From contig NZ_CP065997.1 of assembly GCF_016127315.1 (NCBI RefSeq), positions 2,046,001 through 2,110,000 on the forward strand: a DNA stretch of 64,000 nt, written 5' to 3'. This stretch comes from Achromobacter deleyi (GTDB lineage Bacteria > Pseudomonadota > Gammaproteobacteria > Burkholderiales > Burkholderiaceae_B). Both the position numbers and the translations under genes were made by a program. Shown one piece after another: positions 20,472 through 30,096 of this stretch (its first letter is position 1; every line of letters begins with the position of its first letter). The notes under the pieces were generated by a model. It saw only the letters and a list, made by a program, of their open reading frames with translations, was not told the origin of the DNA and ran no database searches.

Positions 20472-21467
20472 TTAGTCCAGTGACAGGTTCAGCTTTTGGA
20501 TGACCTGGTCCCAGCGGGCTTTTTCGTCCTGGATGCGGACGGTCAGGGCCTCGGGGGTGGAGGCGGCGGGGGTGAAGTATTGCAGGGCCATCTGCTTGCG
20601 GACCGTGTCGCTGTTGATGATGCGGTTCAGTTCGCTGTTCAGGCGCTCGATGATGGGCATCGGCGTTTCGGCGGGGGCCAGGATGGCGTTCCAGGAGATG
20701 GCTTCGAAGTCGGGGTAGCCCTGCGAGGCCATGGTGGGCACGCCGGGCAGGGTGTCGCTGGGCTGCAGGCTGGTGACGGCGAGGATCTTGACCTTGCCGT
20801 CGCGGGTCTGGGGCACGGCGATGGCGGGGACCATGAAGCCGGCCTGGATGTCGCCGCCGATGATGGCGCTGATGACCTGCGGGAAACCGGCGTAGGGGAT
20901 GTGCGCCATGTCGATGCCGGCGCGTTCCTTGAACATTTCCATGGCCAGGTGGGCCGAGCTGCCGGGGCCGACGGAGCCGTAGTTCAGCGAGCTGCCGTGT
21001 TCCTTCACCATGCGGACGAAGTCCTGCACGGAATTGACGTTCTTCAGGTTGCCGGGCACGGTCAGCACGTTGGGGCTGGTGCCGACCAGCGTCACGGGCG
21101 CCAGGTCTTGCAGCGGGTCGTAGCCCAGCGTCTTCTTGTAGAGCGTGGGGGCGGTGACCAGCGGGCCGTTGATCGTGTAGAGCAGGGTGTAGCCGTCGGG
21201 CTTGGCCTGCGCGACGATGCGGGTGCCGATGTTGCCGCCGGCGCCGGTCTTGTTATCGATGACGATGGGCTGTCCCAGCGCCTGTCCCAGCGGTTCGGCG
21301 ATGGTGCGCGCCAGGATGTCGGGCGACGAGCCGGGCGGGAACGGCACCACCATGTGGATGGGGCGGTCCGGCCAATCGGCGTGGGCGGCGGCGGGCAGGA
21401 TGGCCGCCAGGCTCAGGCAGAGGCCGCGCAGCAGGGGGCCGACCCGGAACGTGCGGGTTTGCGTCAT
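20472..21467 (-). CDS. Bug-family tripartite tricarboxylate transporter binding protein
   Basis: The 331-residue exported protein has a signal peptide ending near AAAHA-DWP, then the Bug fold signatures PIHMVVPFPPGSSPDILAR, IVIDNKTGAGGNIGT and KPDGYTLLY. Such periplasmic proteins bind carboxylates or related ligands and feed TctAB-type carriers. They are greatly expanded in Bordetella and relatives, usually without adjacent membrane subunits, as here. The ligand is unknown. Its 3' end faces trmL across the palindromic element. Confidence 0.93.
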   Translation of the reverse strand: MTQTRTFRVGPLLRGLCLSLAAILPAAAHADWPDRPIHMVVPFPPGSSPDILARTIAEPLGQALGQPIVIDNKTGAGGNIGTRIVAQAKPDGYTLLYTINGPLVTAPTLYKKTLGYDPLQDLAPVTLVGTSPNVLTVPGNLKNVNSVQDFVRMVKEHGSSLNYGSVGPGSSAHLAMEMFKERAGIDMAHIPYAGFPQVISAIIGGDIQAGFMVPAIAVPQTRDGKVKILAVTSLQPSDTLPGVPTMASQGYPDFEAISWNAILAPAETPMPIIERLNSELNRIINSDTVRKQMALQYFTPAASTPEALTVRIQDEKARWDQVIQKLNLSLD

Positions 21468-21540
21468 GAAGGATGTCTCCTGGGTGTCGTTCGTCGTGTT
21501 GTTATGAGGACGGGGATGGGGTCCGGGCGCGCGGGCGGTG

Positions 21541-22590
21541 TCAGCCCGCGTTGCCGTGTTCGTCGCGGGCGTCGCGCGCCAGCAGGGTGGATACGGCCGT
21601 CATGGGCGCAACGCCGTCGAACAGCACGGCGCACACGGCTTCGGTGATGGGCAGTTCGACGCCGATGGCGCGGGCGCGTTCCAGCGCGGCGCGCGCGCAG
21701 CGCACGCCTTCGGCGGTGATGCCGCTGGCCAGGATGTCGGCCAGCTTGCGGCCGGCGCCGATTTCCAGGCCGACGCGGCGGTTGCGCGACAGTTCGCCGG
21801 TGGCGGTCAGGACCAGGTCGCCCAGGCCGGTCAGGCCGGCGAAGGTCTCGGCCTGCGCGCCCAGCGCGACGCCGAAGCGCGTCATCTCGGCCAGGCCGCG
21901 GGTGATCAGCGCGGCGCGGGCATTGGTGCCCAGCGCCAGGCCGTCGCCGATGCCGCAGGCCACGGCGATGACGTTCTTGAGGGCGCCGCCCATTTCCACG
22001 CCGACCAGGTCGCTACTGGCGTAGACGCGCAGCGCGGCGCCGTGCAGGGCCTGGGTGGTGGCGGCGCGCAGGGCGGCGTTGTCGCTGGCGACGGTCAGCG
22101 CCACGGGCAGGCCCTGGGCGACCTCGCGGGCAAACGACGGGCCCGACAGGACGCCGCCGACGGCGCCGGGCAGGGCCTCGCGCACGATTTCGTGGGGCAG
22201 CCTGGCCGTGTCGGCTTCAAAGCCCTTGCAGGTCCAGACGATGGGCGTGTCTTGCAGGCCCAGTGCGGGCAGGCGGCGCGCGAGTTCCGCGCAGGTGGCG
22301 GCCAGGCCGGCCACCGGGACGCCGAGGATGATCAGCCCCGCCGCGCTGTCCTGTTGCAGGCTGCGCAGCGTGGCGTCGAGATCAGGGGTAATCGTCAGTG
22401 CCTGGGGCAGGGCGATGCCAGGCAGGTAGCGCGCGTTTTCGTGGCGGGCGGCCATGTCGGCGGCCTGCGCCGGATCGCGCGCCCAGAGTACGGTGGGGTG
22501 GCGGCGGCTCGCGGCCGCCGCCAGCGCGGTGCCCCAGCTGCCCGCGCCCAGGACGGCGACGCGCAGGCTGGGCGGAGTGGGCTGGTTCAT
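21541..22590 (-). CDS. gpsA: Glycerol-3-phosphate dehydrogenase [NAD(P)+]
   Basis: The 349-residue enzyme makes sn-glycerol 3-phosphate from dihydroxyacetone phosphate for phospholipid synthesis. It shows the dinucleotide-binding loop [12 protein letters not shown] at the N-terminus, [18 protein letters not shown], the catalytic Lys region [14 protein letters not shown] and [14 protein letters not shown]. It follows secB by 18 bases on the same strand, so it belongs to the leftward rhodanese-grxC-secB-gpsA run. Confidence 0.97.
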   Translation of the reverse strand: MNQPTPPSLRVAVLGAGSWGTALAAAASRRHPTVLWARDPAQAADMAARHENARYLPGIALPQALTITPDLDATLRSLQQDSAAGLIILGVPVAGLAATCAELARRLPALGLQDTPIVWTCKGFEADTARLPHEIVREALPGAVGGVLSGPSFAREVAQGLPVALTVASDNAALRAATTQALHGAALRVYASSDLVGVEMGGALKNVIAVACGIGDGLALGTNARAALITRGLAEMTRFGVALGAQAETFAGLTGLGDLVLTATGELSRNRRVGLEIGAGRKLADILASGITAEGVRCARAALERARAIGVELPITEAVCAVLFDGVAPMTAVSTLLARDARDEHGNAG

Positions 22591-22608
22591 GGGGCGCCGC
22601 GGTCTGCC

Positions 22609-23142
22609 TTATTGGCGGGTGGCGCTGGCGGGCAGGATGATGCCCGAGTCGCTGCCATTGCCGTTGGCGTTGCTTTGCTGCTGTTGCAGTTCCGCCAGGC
22701 GCTGTTCGTACAGGGCCTGGAAGTTGACTTCGGTCAGGTGCAGCGGCGGCATCGAGGTGCGGGTGATCGCGTCGGCGATGTTGGCGCGCAGGTACGGGTA
22801 CAGCATCGTCGGGCAGACAATGCCCAGCAGCGGATCGAGCTGCTCTTCGGGGATGTTGGCGGCTTCGAAGATGCCGGCCTGGGTGCCCTCGACCAGGTAC
22901 ACGACCTTGTCGTTGATGCGGGTGGTGACGGTGACGGTGACCGTGGTCTCGAACACGGTTTCGGCCAGGCGCTGGCCGCCCACGGTGATGCTCACTTCAA
23001 CCTGGGGCGCTTCTTGCTCCAGGAAGACGTGGGGCGCGTTCGGCATTTCCAGCGAAAGGTCTTTCAGGTAGACGCGTTGCAGATTGAACGAGGGCGCGTC
23101 GTTGCCGCCTTCTTGCTGGGTGTTTTGGTCTTGATCAGCCAT
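22609..23142 (-). CDS. secB: Protein-export chaperone SecB
   Basis: The 177-residue cytoplasmic tetramer-forming chaperone keeps preproteins unfolded and hands them to SecA. Recognisable stretches are [39 protein letters not shown] and [15 protein letters not shown]. The tail is rich in Gln, Asn and Gly. The start MADQDQN at 23142 is preferred over an ATG nine codons upstream. It is 36 bases downstream of the glutaredoxin gene, an order common in proteobacteria. Confidence 0.97.
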   Translation of the reverse strand: MADQDQNTQQEGGNDAPSFNLQRVYLKDLSLEMPNAPHVFLEQEAPQVEVSITVGGQRLAETVFETTVTVTVTTRINDKVVYLVEGTQAGIFEAANIPEEQLDPLLGIVCPTMLYPYLRANIADAITRTSMPPLHLTEVNFQALYEQRLAELQQQQSNANGNGSDSGIILPASATRQ

Positions 23143-23178
23143 GAGTGTTTCCGTTGGTGGGAGGGGCAAAAAGGGGCG

Positions 23179-23436
23179 TTAGCCGTTGAGCAATGGGGTC
23201 AGGCCGCCCGAGCGGTCCAGCGCCATCAGGTCGTCGCAACCGCCGACGTGGGTATCGCCGATGAAGATCTGCGGTACGGTGCGCCGGCCGGTGCGTTCGA
23301 TCATGCGATCGCGCTGGCCGGGCTCGCGGTCGATCTGGATGATCTCCAGGTCGGTCACGCCGCGCTGCTCCAGCAGCGCCTTGGCGCGGGCGCAATAGGG
23401 ACAATAGTCCTTGCTGTACATGACAACTTTATTCAT
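23179..23436 (-). CDS. grxC: Glutaredoxin 3
   Basis: The 85-residue protein is a compact dithiol glutaredoxin with the active site CPYC near residues 11-14 (MYSKDYCPYCARAKALL), the cis-Pro segment RTVPQIFIGDTHVGGCDDL and normal length for GrxC. It reduces protein disulfides with glutathione. The ATG at 23436 gives the expected N-terminus; the frame is open 18 codons further. It lies between the rhodanese and secB genes. Confidence 0.95.
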   Translation of the reverse strand: MNKVVMYSKDYCPYCARAKALLEQRGVTDLEIIQIDREPGQRDRMIERTGRRTVPQIFIGDTHVGGCDDLMALDRSGGLTPLLNG

Positions 23437-23486
23437 AGGCGCTCCAGGCGGATTCTGTCGATAAGATGGGGGCGCGTCGCCCGCGT

Positions 23487-23909
23487 TCAACCCTTCTGGG
23501 TGACCGGCAGGCTGGCGGCCAGCCAGGCGCGCATGCCGCCATCGAGCGGCACGACGTCGGCGAAGCCCTGCGCGCGCAGCTTGGCGGCGGCGCGGGCGGA
23601 ATCACGGCCATTGTCGCAAACCACGACCAGCGGCTTGTTCTTGGGCAGCGAGGCGGCCTTCTGCTCCAGGTCGGCGGCCGGAACGCTGCGGGCCTGGGCG
23701 ATGTGGCCGGCCTGGAACTGTTCGGCGGGGCGCACGTCGACCCACACGGCCTGGCGCTGGTTGACCATCTGGATGGCTTCCGTGGTGCTGACGGCCGAGC
23801 CGGTGCGGCCCTTGCGCAGGGCGGGAATGGCCAGCATGACGCCGGAAACGACGGTTACGGCGACAATGAAGATGTTGTTTTTATCGAGCAAGAATTGCAG
23901 AAGGTCCAC
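23487..23909 (-). CDS. Membrane-anchored rhodanese-like protein
   Basis: Read from a GTG at 23909, the protein has 140 residues: one N-terminal membrane segment (NIFIVAVTVVSGVMLAIPAL), then a rhodanese domain with the active-site Cys in VVVCDNGRDSARAA and the closing GGMRAWLAASLP. Rhodaneses carry persulfide sulfur. The ATG at 23978 would add 23 residues that look like antisense noise. It heads the run to grxC, secB and gpsA; the substrate is unknown. Confidence 0.9.
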   Translation of the reverse strand: MDLLQFLLDKNNIFIVAVTVVSGVMLAIPALRKGRTGSAVSTTEAIQMVNQRQAVWVDVRPAEQFQAGHIAQARSVPAADLEQKAASLPKNKPLVVVCDNGRDSARAAAKLRAQGFADVVPLDGGMRAWLAASLPVTQKG

Positions 23910-24070
23910 GGGGCATCCTGAAGTGCGGCGTCTAGCCTGGTAAGGGCGAACCCTGAAGCGCCGCGCCGCGAAATTCACGGGTGCGCCGGGGCAAAATCAA
24001 GGGCAAAATCGCTCAATTATAAAATGAGCGCATTCCGCAACTTTAACCCGCGTTACAAGCGTGCCAAACC

Positions 24071-24823
24071 ATGCATAAACTCGTTCTGATGCGCCACGGC
24101 GAAAGCCAGTGGAATCTGGAAAACCGCTTCACCGGCTGGACTGACGTCGACCTGACTGAAACCGGCCGTGAACAGGCCCGCAAGGCGGGCGAATTGCTCA
24201 AGAAAGAAGGCTACACCTTCGATCTGGCCTACTCGTCGGTGCTCAAGCGCGCCATCCGCACCCTGTGGATCGCCCTGGACGCCATGGACGCCATGTACAC
24301 CCCGGTGGGCGTGAACTGGCGCCTGAACGAGCGCCACTACGGCGCCCTGCAAGGCCTGAACAAGGCCGAGACCGCCGCCAAGTACGGCGACGAGCAGGTG
24401 CTGGTCTGGCGCCGCGCCTACGCCATCGCCCCGGAACCCCTGGCGCTGGACGACGAGCGCCACCCGCGCTTCGACAGCCGCTACGCCAAGATCCCGGCCG
24501 ACCAGCTGCCGGCCACCGAGTGCCTGAAGGACACCGTGGCGCGCGTGCTGCCGTTCTGGAACGAATCCATCGCCCCGGCCATCCGCGCCGGCCGCAAGGT
24601 GCTGATCGCCGCCCACGGCAACAGCCTGCGCGCCCTCATCAAGCACCTGGACAACGTCTCGGACGACGACATCGTCAACCTGAACATCCCCACCGGCCAG
24701 CCGCTGGTGTATGAATTGGATGATGACCTGCGTCCGATCCGCCACTATTATCTCGGCGATGCCGCCGAGATCGAGGCGGCCATGGCCGCGGTCGCGGCTC
24801 AAGGCAAGGCTAAGAAGGACTGA
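24071..24823 (+). CDS. gpmA: 2,3-bisphosphoglycerate-dependent phosphoglycerate mutase
   Basis: The 250-residue glycolytic enzyme interconverts 3- and 2-phosphoglycerate through a phosphohistidine. It shows [24 protein letters not shown] (catalytic His9), [27 protein letters not shown] and the second His in [14 protein letters not shown]. Length is typical of dPGM. It is divergent from the rhodanese gene and is followed after five bases by the envC frame. Confidence 0.97.
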   Translation: MHKLVLMRHGESQWNLENRFTGWTDVDLTETGREQARKAGELLKKEGYTFDLAYSSVLKRAIRTLWIALDAMDAMYTPVGVNWRLNERHYGALQGLNKAETAAKYGDEQVLVWRRAYAIAPEPLALDDERHPRFDSRYAKIPADQLPATECLKDTVARVLPFWNESIAPAIRAGRKVLIAAHGNSLRALIKHLDNVSDDDIVNLNIPTGQPLVYELDDDLRPIRHYYLGDAAEIEAAMAAVAAQGKAKKD

Positions 24824-24828
24824 TATCC

Positions 24829-26429
24829 ATGGTGCGCATGGCGGGGTGGTTGTTGGCGGTCATGCTGGCCGGCGGGGTGCTGCCGGCGGGCGCCGCGCCC
24901 AACGATCTCGCCGGCCGCCAGTCCGAAGCCGAGAAACAGCAGGCGCAGCTGCGCGACCGTATCGAGAACCTGCAAAAGGACATCGATACGCGCGAAGCCG
25001 CCCGCAAGGAAGCCGCCGATGCCCTGAAGCAATCGGAATCGGCGATTTCCCGCATCAATCTGCGCCTGAAGGAACTGGCCGAGTCCAGCCGCCAGGCGAG
25101 CACCGACCTGTCCGGCCTGGAAAAGCAGATCACGGCCCAGCAGGCCGTGCTGGCCAAGCGCCGGGTCGAACTGGCCGACCAGCTGCGCACGCAATACACC
25201 AGCGGCCTGTCGCCCTGGACCGCGCTGCTGTCCGGCGACGATCCCCAGGTGCTGGGCCGCAACCTGGGCTACCTCGATTACGTGTCCCAGGCCCGCGCCC
25301 GCGCCGTCGAGGCGCTGCGCGCCGACATCGACCGCCTGGCGGCCCTGCAGGGCCGCGCCGACGCCCGCCGCGCCGAAATCGAGAAGCTGGTGGCCGAAAC
25401 CTCCGAACAGAAGACCGCCCTGGTCGCCCAGCAGAAAGAACGCGGCACCCTGCTGGCGCAGCTGGAAGGCCAGATCGCCGCCCAGCGCGCCGAAGCCAAC
25501 AAGCTGGGGCGCGACGACCAGCGCCTGTCGCGCCTGATCACCGATCTGGACGCGGCCATCGTCAAGCAGGCCGAAGAGGCCCGCAAGGCCGAAGAGGCGC
25601 GACGCCGCGCCGAGGAAGCGCGCAAGGCCGAGGAGGCCCGGCGTGCCGAAGAGGCGCGCAAGAAGGCCGAAGCCGATCGCCGCGCCGAGGAAGCCCGCAA
25701 GAAAGCCGAGGCCGACCGCAAGGCGGCCGCCGACAAGGCCACGGCCGACAACGCCCGCCGTGACCGCAACGCGCGCGAGGCCCGCGAGGCCGCCGAGGCG
25801 CGCGAACAGGTCGAGGCCGCCTCACGACCGGGCCGCGGCCCGGTCGTCGTGGCCGACCCGGACGCCGCCGGCCTGCGCCCGGCCGACACGCGCCATCCGC
25901 GCCTGACCGGCCCGGCCGAGACGCCGCCCGCGACAAAACCCGCCGATCCCCCAAAAAGGCGGAACCTGTCGAGGAGGAAGCCGCTCCAACCCGTAGTGCG
26001 TCGACCCAGCAGACCCCGCGCGCCGCCCCGGTGGGCGGCGGCAACGGCCTGCGCCATGGCCTGGCCGCGCCGGTGCGGGGCCAGGTGCAGGGACGCTTCG
26101 GGGTCGACCGCCCGGATGGCGGCGTCTGGCGCGGCGTGGTGCTGCGCGCGGCCGAAGGCACGCCCGTCAAGGTGGTGGCCCCCGGCACCGTGGTCTATGC
26201 CGATTGGCTGAGGGGTTTTGGCAATCTCATCATTGTGGATCATGGCCAGCAATATTTGACCGTCTATGCTTACAACCAAAGTCTGCTCAAACGGGTGGGC
26301 GATTCCGTCGCGGCGGGAGATACTATTGCTACGGTAGGCGCAACCGGCGGCCAAGTGGAATCCGGCCTATACTTTGAAATTCGCCATCGCGGCGCTCCTG
26401 TGGATCCAGCCCAGTGGCTGGCCCAGTAA
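24829..26429 (+). pseudogene. envC: EnvC-like murein hydrolase activator, frameshifted
   Basis: The N-terminal frame (from 24829) encodes a signal peptide (WLLAVMLAGGVLPAGAA), a long coiled coil (about residues 25-240) and an Ala/Glu/Lys-rich repeat region. That frame then leaves the family and stops at 26211. The C-terminal LytM/M23 domain (GLRHGLAAPVRG to the stop at 26429) is in another frame. The two join if one base is added in the run of five C and five A at 25948-25957. The LytM domain lacks metal ligands (YAYN, LYFEIR), as in EnvC, which activates amidases at the septum without cutting. The break may be a real mutation, a variable homopolymer or a sequencing error. ctpA follows. Confidence 0.85.
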
Positions 26430-26471
26430 AGCCAAAAACCCTCAAGGGCGAAAACCATTCGGGAAGTGTGC

Positions 26472-27917
26472 ATGAGCACTCGCAAGTTTCGCGGTTTCGG
26501 TCTGATTGCCATCGGTGCGGTGGCAGGTGTCTTGCTCAGCGTGGGCGTGACGGCTGTCGCCCAGCGCGGCAGCCCCTTGCCGCTGGATGAACTCAGGCAA
26601 CTGAGCAACGTCTTCGCCGCCATCAAGAACAACTACGTCGAGTCGGTGGACGACAAGACGCTGATCGACAATGCCATCTCCGGCATGGTGTCGAACCTGG
26701 ACCCGCACTCCGCCTACCTGGATGCCGACGCGTTCCGCGAAATGCAGACGGCCACGCAGGGTGAGTTCGGCGGCCTGGGCATCGAAGTCGGCGCCGAAGA
26801 CGGCTTCGTCAAGGTCATCTCGCCCATCGAAGACACCCCCGCCGCGCGCGCGGGCGTCATGGCCGGCGACCTCATCATCAAGATCGACGACACGCCCACC
26901 AAGGGCATGTCGCTGAACGACGCCGTCAAGCTCATGCGCGGCGCGCCCAAGTCGCCCATCACGCTGACCATCATGCGCGCCGACCGGCCGCAGCCGATCG
27001 TGCTCAAGATCGTGCGCGACATCATCAAGGTGCGCAGCGTGCGCAGCAAGATGCTGGACAACGGCGTGGCCTACGTGCGCATCGCCCAGTTCCAGGAAAA
27101 GACCGGCGTCGACCTGGCCAAGCAGCTCAAGGACCTGGGCGCCAAGGAAGCCCCCAAGGGCCTGGTGCTCGACCTGCGCAACGACCCGGGCGGCCTGCTG
27201 ACCAGTGCCATCGGCGTGTCCGGCGCGTTCCTGCCGGCCGACGCCCTGGTGGTGTCGACCGACGGCCGTACCCCGGACGCCCGCCACAAATACCTGGCGA
27301 CCCCGTCGGAATACGCCCGCGGCGAAAGCAACTACCTGTCGGGCCTGCCGGCCTGGACCAAGACCGTGCCGATGGTGGTGCTGGTCAACGTCGGTTCGGC
27401 CTCGGCCTCGGAAATCGTGGCCGGCGCGCTGCAGGACCACAAGCGCGCCAAGGTGCTGGGCAACCGCACCTTCGGCAAGGGCTCGGTGCAGGTGATCCTG
27501 CCGCTGTCGGAAACCACCGCGGTCAAGCTCACCACCTCGCGCTACTTCACGCCCAGCGGCCGTTCGATCCAGGCCACCGGCATCGAGCCCGACTACGTCG
27601 TGGCCGACACCGCCGACGGCGACCTGTTCCGCCTGCCGCGCGAAGCCGACCTGCAACGCCACCTGTCCAACCCGGGCACGGCCAACGAAGTGAAGTCCAA
27701 CTCGGACCAGGACAACGTCGACGTGCCGACCAAGGTGTTCGAGTTCGGCGGCAAGGATGACTTCCAGCTGCAGCAGGCGGTCAACCTGCTGGCCGGCAAG
27801 CCGGTGCAGAAGGGCTCGGCCCGCGCCCAGGCCAAGGCTGACGCCAAGCCCGGCACCGGCACCGCCCAGCGCATGAAGATCACGCCGACCGGAGTCGAGC
27901 CCAGCAAGGACAAATGA
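26472..27917 (+). CDS. S41-family carboxyl-terminal processing protease CtpA
   Basis: The 481-residue periplasmic protease has an N-terminal membrane or signal segment (FGLIAIGAVAGVLLSVGVTAVAQ), a PDZ domain (about residues 85-165, GLGIEVGAEDGFVKV), and the S41 domain with LVLDLRNDPGGLL, the catalytic Ser in NVGSASASEIVAGAL and Lys in TFGKGSVQ. The tail is rich in Lys, Ala and Gln. It trims the C-termini of exported proteins, often cell-wall hydrolases. It lies between envC and moeB, and its last codon overlaps the moeB start. Confidence 0.95.
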   Translation: MSTRKFRGFGLIAIGAVAGVLLSVGVTAVAQRGSPLPLDELRQLSNVFAAIKNNYVESVDDKTLIDNAISGMVSNLDPHSAYLDADAFREMQTATQGEFGGLGIEVGAEDGFVKVISPIEDTPAARAGVMAGDLIIKIDDTPTKGMSLNDAVKLMRGAPKSPITLTIMRADRPQPIVLKIVRDIIKVRSVRSKMLDNGVAYVRIAQFQEKTGVDLAKQLKDLGAKEAPKGLVLDLRNDPGGLLTSAIGVSGAFLPADALVVSTDGRTPDARHKYLATPSEYARGESNYLSGLPAWTKTVPMVVLVNVGSASASEIVAGALQDHKRAKVLGNRTFGKGSVQVILPLSETTAVKLTTSRYFTPSGRSIQATGIEPDYVVADTADGDLFRLPREADLQRHLSNPGTANEVKSNSDQDNVDVPTKVFEFGGKDDFQLQQAVNLLAGKPVQKGSARAQAKADAKPGTGTAQRMKITPTGVEPSKDK

Positions 27918-28669
27918 ACGACGAGCAACTACTGCGCTACGCCCGCCACATCCTGCTCGACGAGCTGGGTATCGAAGGGCAGGAAAGACTGCTGGCGGCG
28001 CGTGTGCTTATCGTAGGGGGGGGTGGACTGGGTTCGCCCGCCGCGCTCTACCTGGCCACCGCCGGCGTCGGCGAGATCACGCTGGCCGATGACGACGTCG
28101 TCGAGCTCAGCAACCTGCAGCGCCAGATCCTCCACACCACCGCGAGCGTGGGCCGGCCCAAGGCCGAGTCCGGCCGCGACATGCTGGCCGCCTTCAATCC
28201 CCAGACCCGCGTGCATGCCCGCGTCGAGCGGCTGCAGGGCCAGGCCCTGTCCGACGCCGTGGCGCAAGCCGACCTGGTGCTGGACTGCACCGACAACTTC
28301 ACCACCCGCCACGCCATCAACCGCGCCTGCGTGCAGCATCGCAAGCCGCTGGTGTCGGGCGCGGCCATCCGCTTCGACGGCCAGGTCAGCGTCTACGACC
28401 TGCGCGACCCCGAGGCGCCTTGCTACCACTGCCTGTTTCCCGAGGCCGACGACGTCGAAGAGGCCAATTGCGCCACCATGGGCGTGTTCGCGCCGGTGGT
28501 CGGCATCATCGGCAGCATGCAGGCGGCCGAGGCGCTCAAGCTGCTTTCGGGCGTGGGCGAGAGCCTGTCGGGACGCCTGCTGTGGCTCGACGTGCGCACC
28601 ATGCAATGGCGCAGCGTCAACGTGCAGCGCGATCCCGAGTGCGCGGTTTGCGGGGTCCGCGGGCACTGA
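27914..28669 (+). CDS. moeB: MoeB/ThiF-family adenylyltransferase
   Basis: The 251-residue E1-like enzyme activates the C-terminal Gly-Gly of MoaD or ThiS with ATP. It shows RYARHILLDELGIEGQERL, the nucleotide loop VLIVGGGGLGSPAALYLA, DDDVVELSNLQRQILH, DCTDNFTTRHAINRAC and two zinc CxxC pairs (CYHC, CAVC). MoeB is more likely than ThiF by family context. The start overlaps the ctpA stop (ATGA), as in related genomes. Confidence 0.92.
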   Translation: MNDEQLLRYARHILLDELGIEGQERLLAARVLIVGGGGLGSPAALYLATAGVGEITLADDDVVELSNLQRQILHTTASVGRPKAESGRDMLAAFNPQTRVHARVERLQGQALSDAVAQADLVLDCTDNFTTRHAINRACVQHRKPLVSGAAIRFDGQVSVYDLRDPEAPCYHCLFPEADDVEEANCATMGVFAPVVGIIGSMQAAEALKLLSGVGESLSGRLLWLDVRTMQWRSVNVQRDPECAVCGVRGH

Positions 28670-28806
28670 TCCGTCCGCCCCGTGGATATTCTGTCCCCGT
28701 AAAATCCGCATGTCATGATCCGTGCGAACAATATTAAAGGTTTGAAATACCTGCTATAACGCCAGCCAGCCTTCCTTTCAGGGCAGGCAGCTTTGGACGT
28801 ATCGGA

Positions 28807-29997
28807 GTGGAAACAGGATTGAGCTTCAGCCTGCCCAAGTGGCGGCTGACCCGATGGTTGACGGATTCCGGGCAGGACACGCCAGCGGACATCCGCACCG
28901 CGTTGATTGCCAGTCTGTTCGGCACGCTGCCCATCTTCGCGGGCGGCGTCATCAATACCCTGATGATCTCGGGCGTGGTCGCCTGGCGCCGGCCCGAGCC
29001 GCTCTATATCTCCTGGCTGGTGCTGGAGATCGTGCTGGCGGTGGTGCGGGTCACCATTCTGCGCTCGGCCCTGCGCAACGCCGCCCGGGGCGGCAACACC
29101 CATACCGACATCTACATCGTGCTGGCGCTGCTGTGGGCGTTCAGCGTCGGCTACGGCGTCTTCGTCACCTTCCTCAACCATGACTGGCTGGCCGCCACGC
29201 TGGCCGGCGTGTCCTGCGGCGCCATGGCGGGCGGCATCTGCTTTCGCAACTACGGCGCGCCGCGGCTGGTGGCCGCGATGATCTTCCTGAGCCTGGGGCC
29301 GATGTGCCTGGGCGCGCTGTTCGCCGGCGAATACGTCACCGCCATCGTCTTCATCCAGATCCCGTTCTACCTGGTCAGCATGAGCATCGCCTCGCAGCGG
29401 CTGCGGCGCATCCTGGTGTCCACCATGCTGGCCGAGCGCGAGAACGAACGCCGCGCCAGCCAGGACGCGCTGACCGGCCTGGCCAACCGCGCCGGGCTGG
29501 AAGCGGCGCTCGAGCGCATCTGCGCCAGCGCCCGCGGGCAGGACAGCGCCGCCGCGCTGTTCTACATGGACATGGATGACTTCAAGATCATCAATGACAC
29601 CCACGGCCATGCCGCCGGCGACCACGTGCTCAAGACCATCGCCCAGCGCATGCGCGCCATGCTGCGGGTGGACGACGTCGCGGCCCGCATCGGCGGCGAC
29701 GAATTCATCGTGCTGGCCACCGGCATCGACGCCACCGCCGCGCTGCGCCTGGGCAACCACCTGCTGCGCGACGCGATCCAGCCGATCACGCTGGCCGATG
29801 GCACGCGGGTCAGCGTGGGATTGTCGATCGGCATCTCGATCATTTCCGGCACCGACCGCAAGGCCCAGTCGGTGCTGGACTCGGCCGACGCGGCGCTGTA
29901 CCGCGCCAAGGCGCAGGGCGGCCGCCGCTGCGCGGTCGCCGGGGCGCCAGACCTGGAAGCGGTCCGGGAGACCGGCGACGCCGCCGCGACGGCCTGA
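28807..29997 (+). CDS. Membrane-bound diguanylate cyclase (GGDEF)
   Basis: The 396-residue protein starts at a GTG. The N-terminal half has about six membrane helices (residues 30-200) of an uncharacterised sensor type; the C-terminal GGDEF domain begins near DALTGLANRAGLEAAL. The catalytic motif RIGGDEF is intact, and the inhibitory I-site RVDD lies five residues before it, so the enzyme should make cyclic di-GMP and be product-inhibited. No EAL domain is present. It stands alone between moeB and a GntR regulator. Confidence 0.93.
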   Translation: METGLSFSLPKWRLTRWLTDSGQDTPADIRTALIASLFGTLPIFAGGVINTLMISGVVAWRRPEPLYISWLVLEIVLAVVRVTILRSALRNAARGGNTHTDIYIVLALLWAFSVGYGVFVTFLNHDWLAATLAGVSCGAMAGGICFRNYGAPRLVAAMIFLSLGPMCLGALFAGEYVTAIVFIQIPFYLVSMSIASQRLRRILVSTMLAERENERRASQDALTGLANRAGLEAALERICASARGQDSAAALFYMDMDDFKIINDTHGHAAGDHVLKTIAQRMRAMLRVDDVAARIGGDEFIVLATGIDATAALRLGNHLLRDAIQPITLADGTRVSVGLSIGISIISGTDRKAQSVLDSADAALYRAKAQGGRRCAVAGAPDLEAVRETGDAAATA

Positions 29998-30047
29998 AGC
30001 CTCAAGCCAGCGCTCGAGGGCGCTGCGTCACGAATTTCCTCTCGTTC

Positions 30048-30088
30048 GCTCAAAGTTATCAGATAACCTGAAAAGTTTGAGCTATACT
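30048..30088 (+). promoter_or_regulatory. Nested palindromes and -10 box upstream of the GntR gene
   Basis: The perfect palindrome GTTATC-A-GATAAC spans 30055-30067. It is nested inside a wider repeat, GCTCAAA at 30048-30054 and TTTGAGC at 30076-30082. A TATACT -10-like box follows at 30083-30088, 9 bases before the GntR start at 30097. A bound dimer would cover the promoter, so autoregulation by the adjacent FadR-type regulator is the simplest reading. Confidence 0.55.
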
Positions 30089-30096
30089 CCGCGGCT

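Noticed and set aside
21538..23943. An 801-codon open frame on the plus strand across gpsA, secB, grxC and the rhodanese gene
   Set aside because: It crosses four genes with clear family motifs on the other strand and shows none itself.
25948..25957. Programmed -1 frameshift as the preferred reading of envC
   Set aside because: The heptamer fits, but no upstream Shine-Dalgarno stimulator or clear downstream structure was seen, and a homopolymer error or mutation is simpler.
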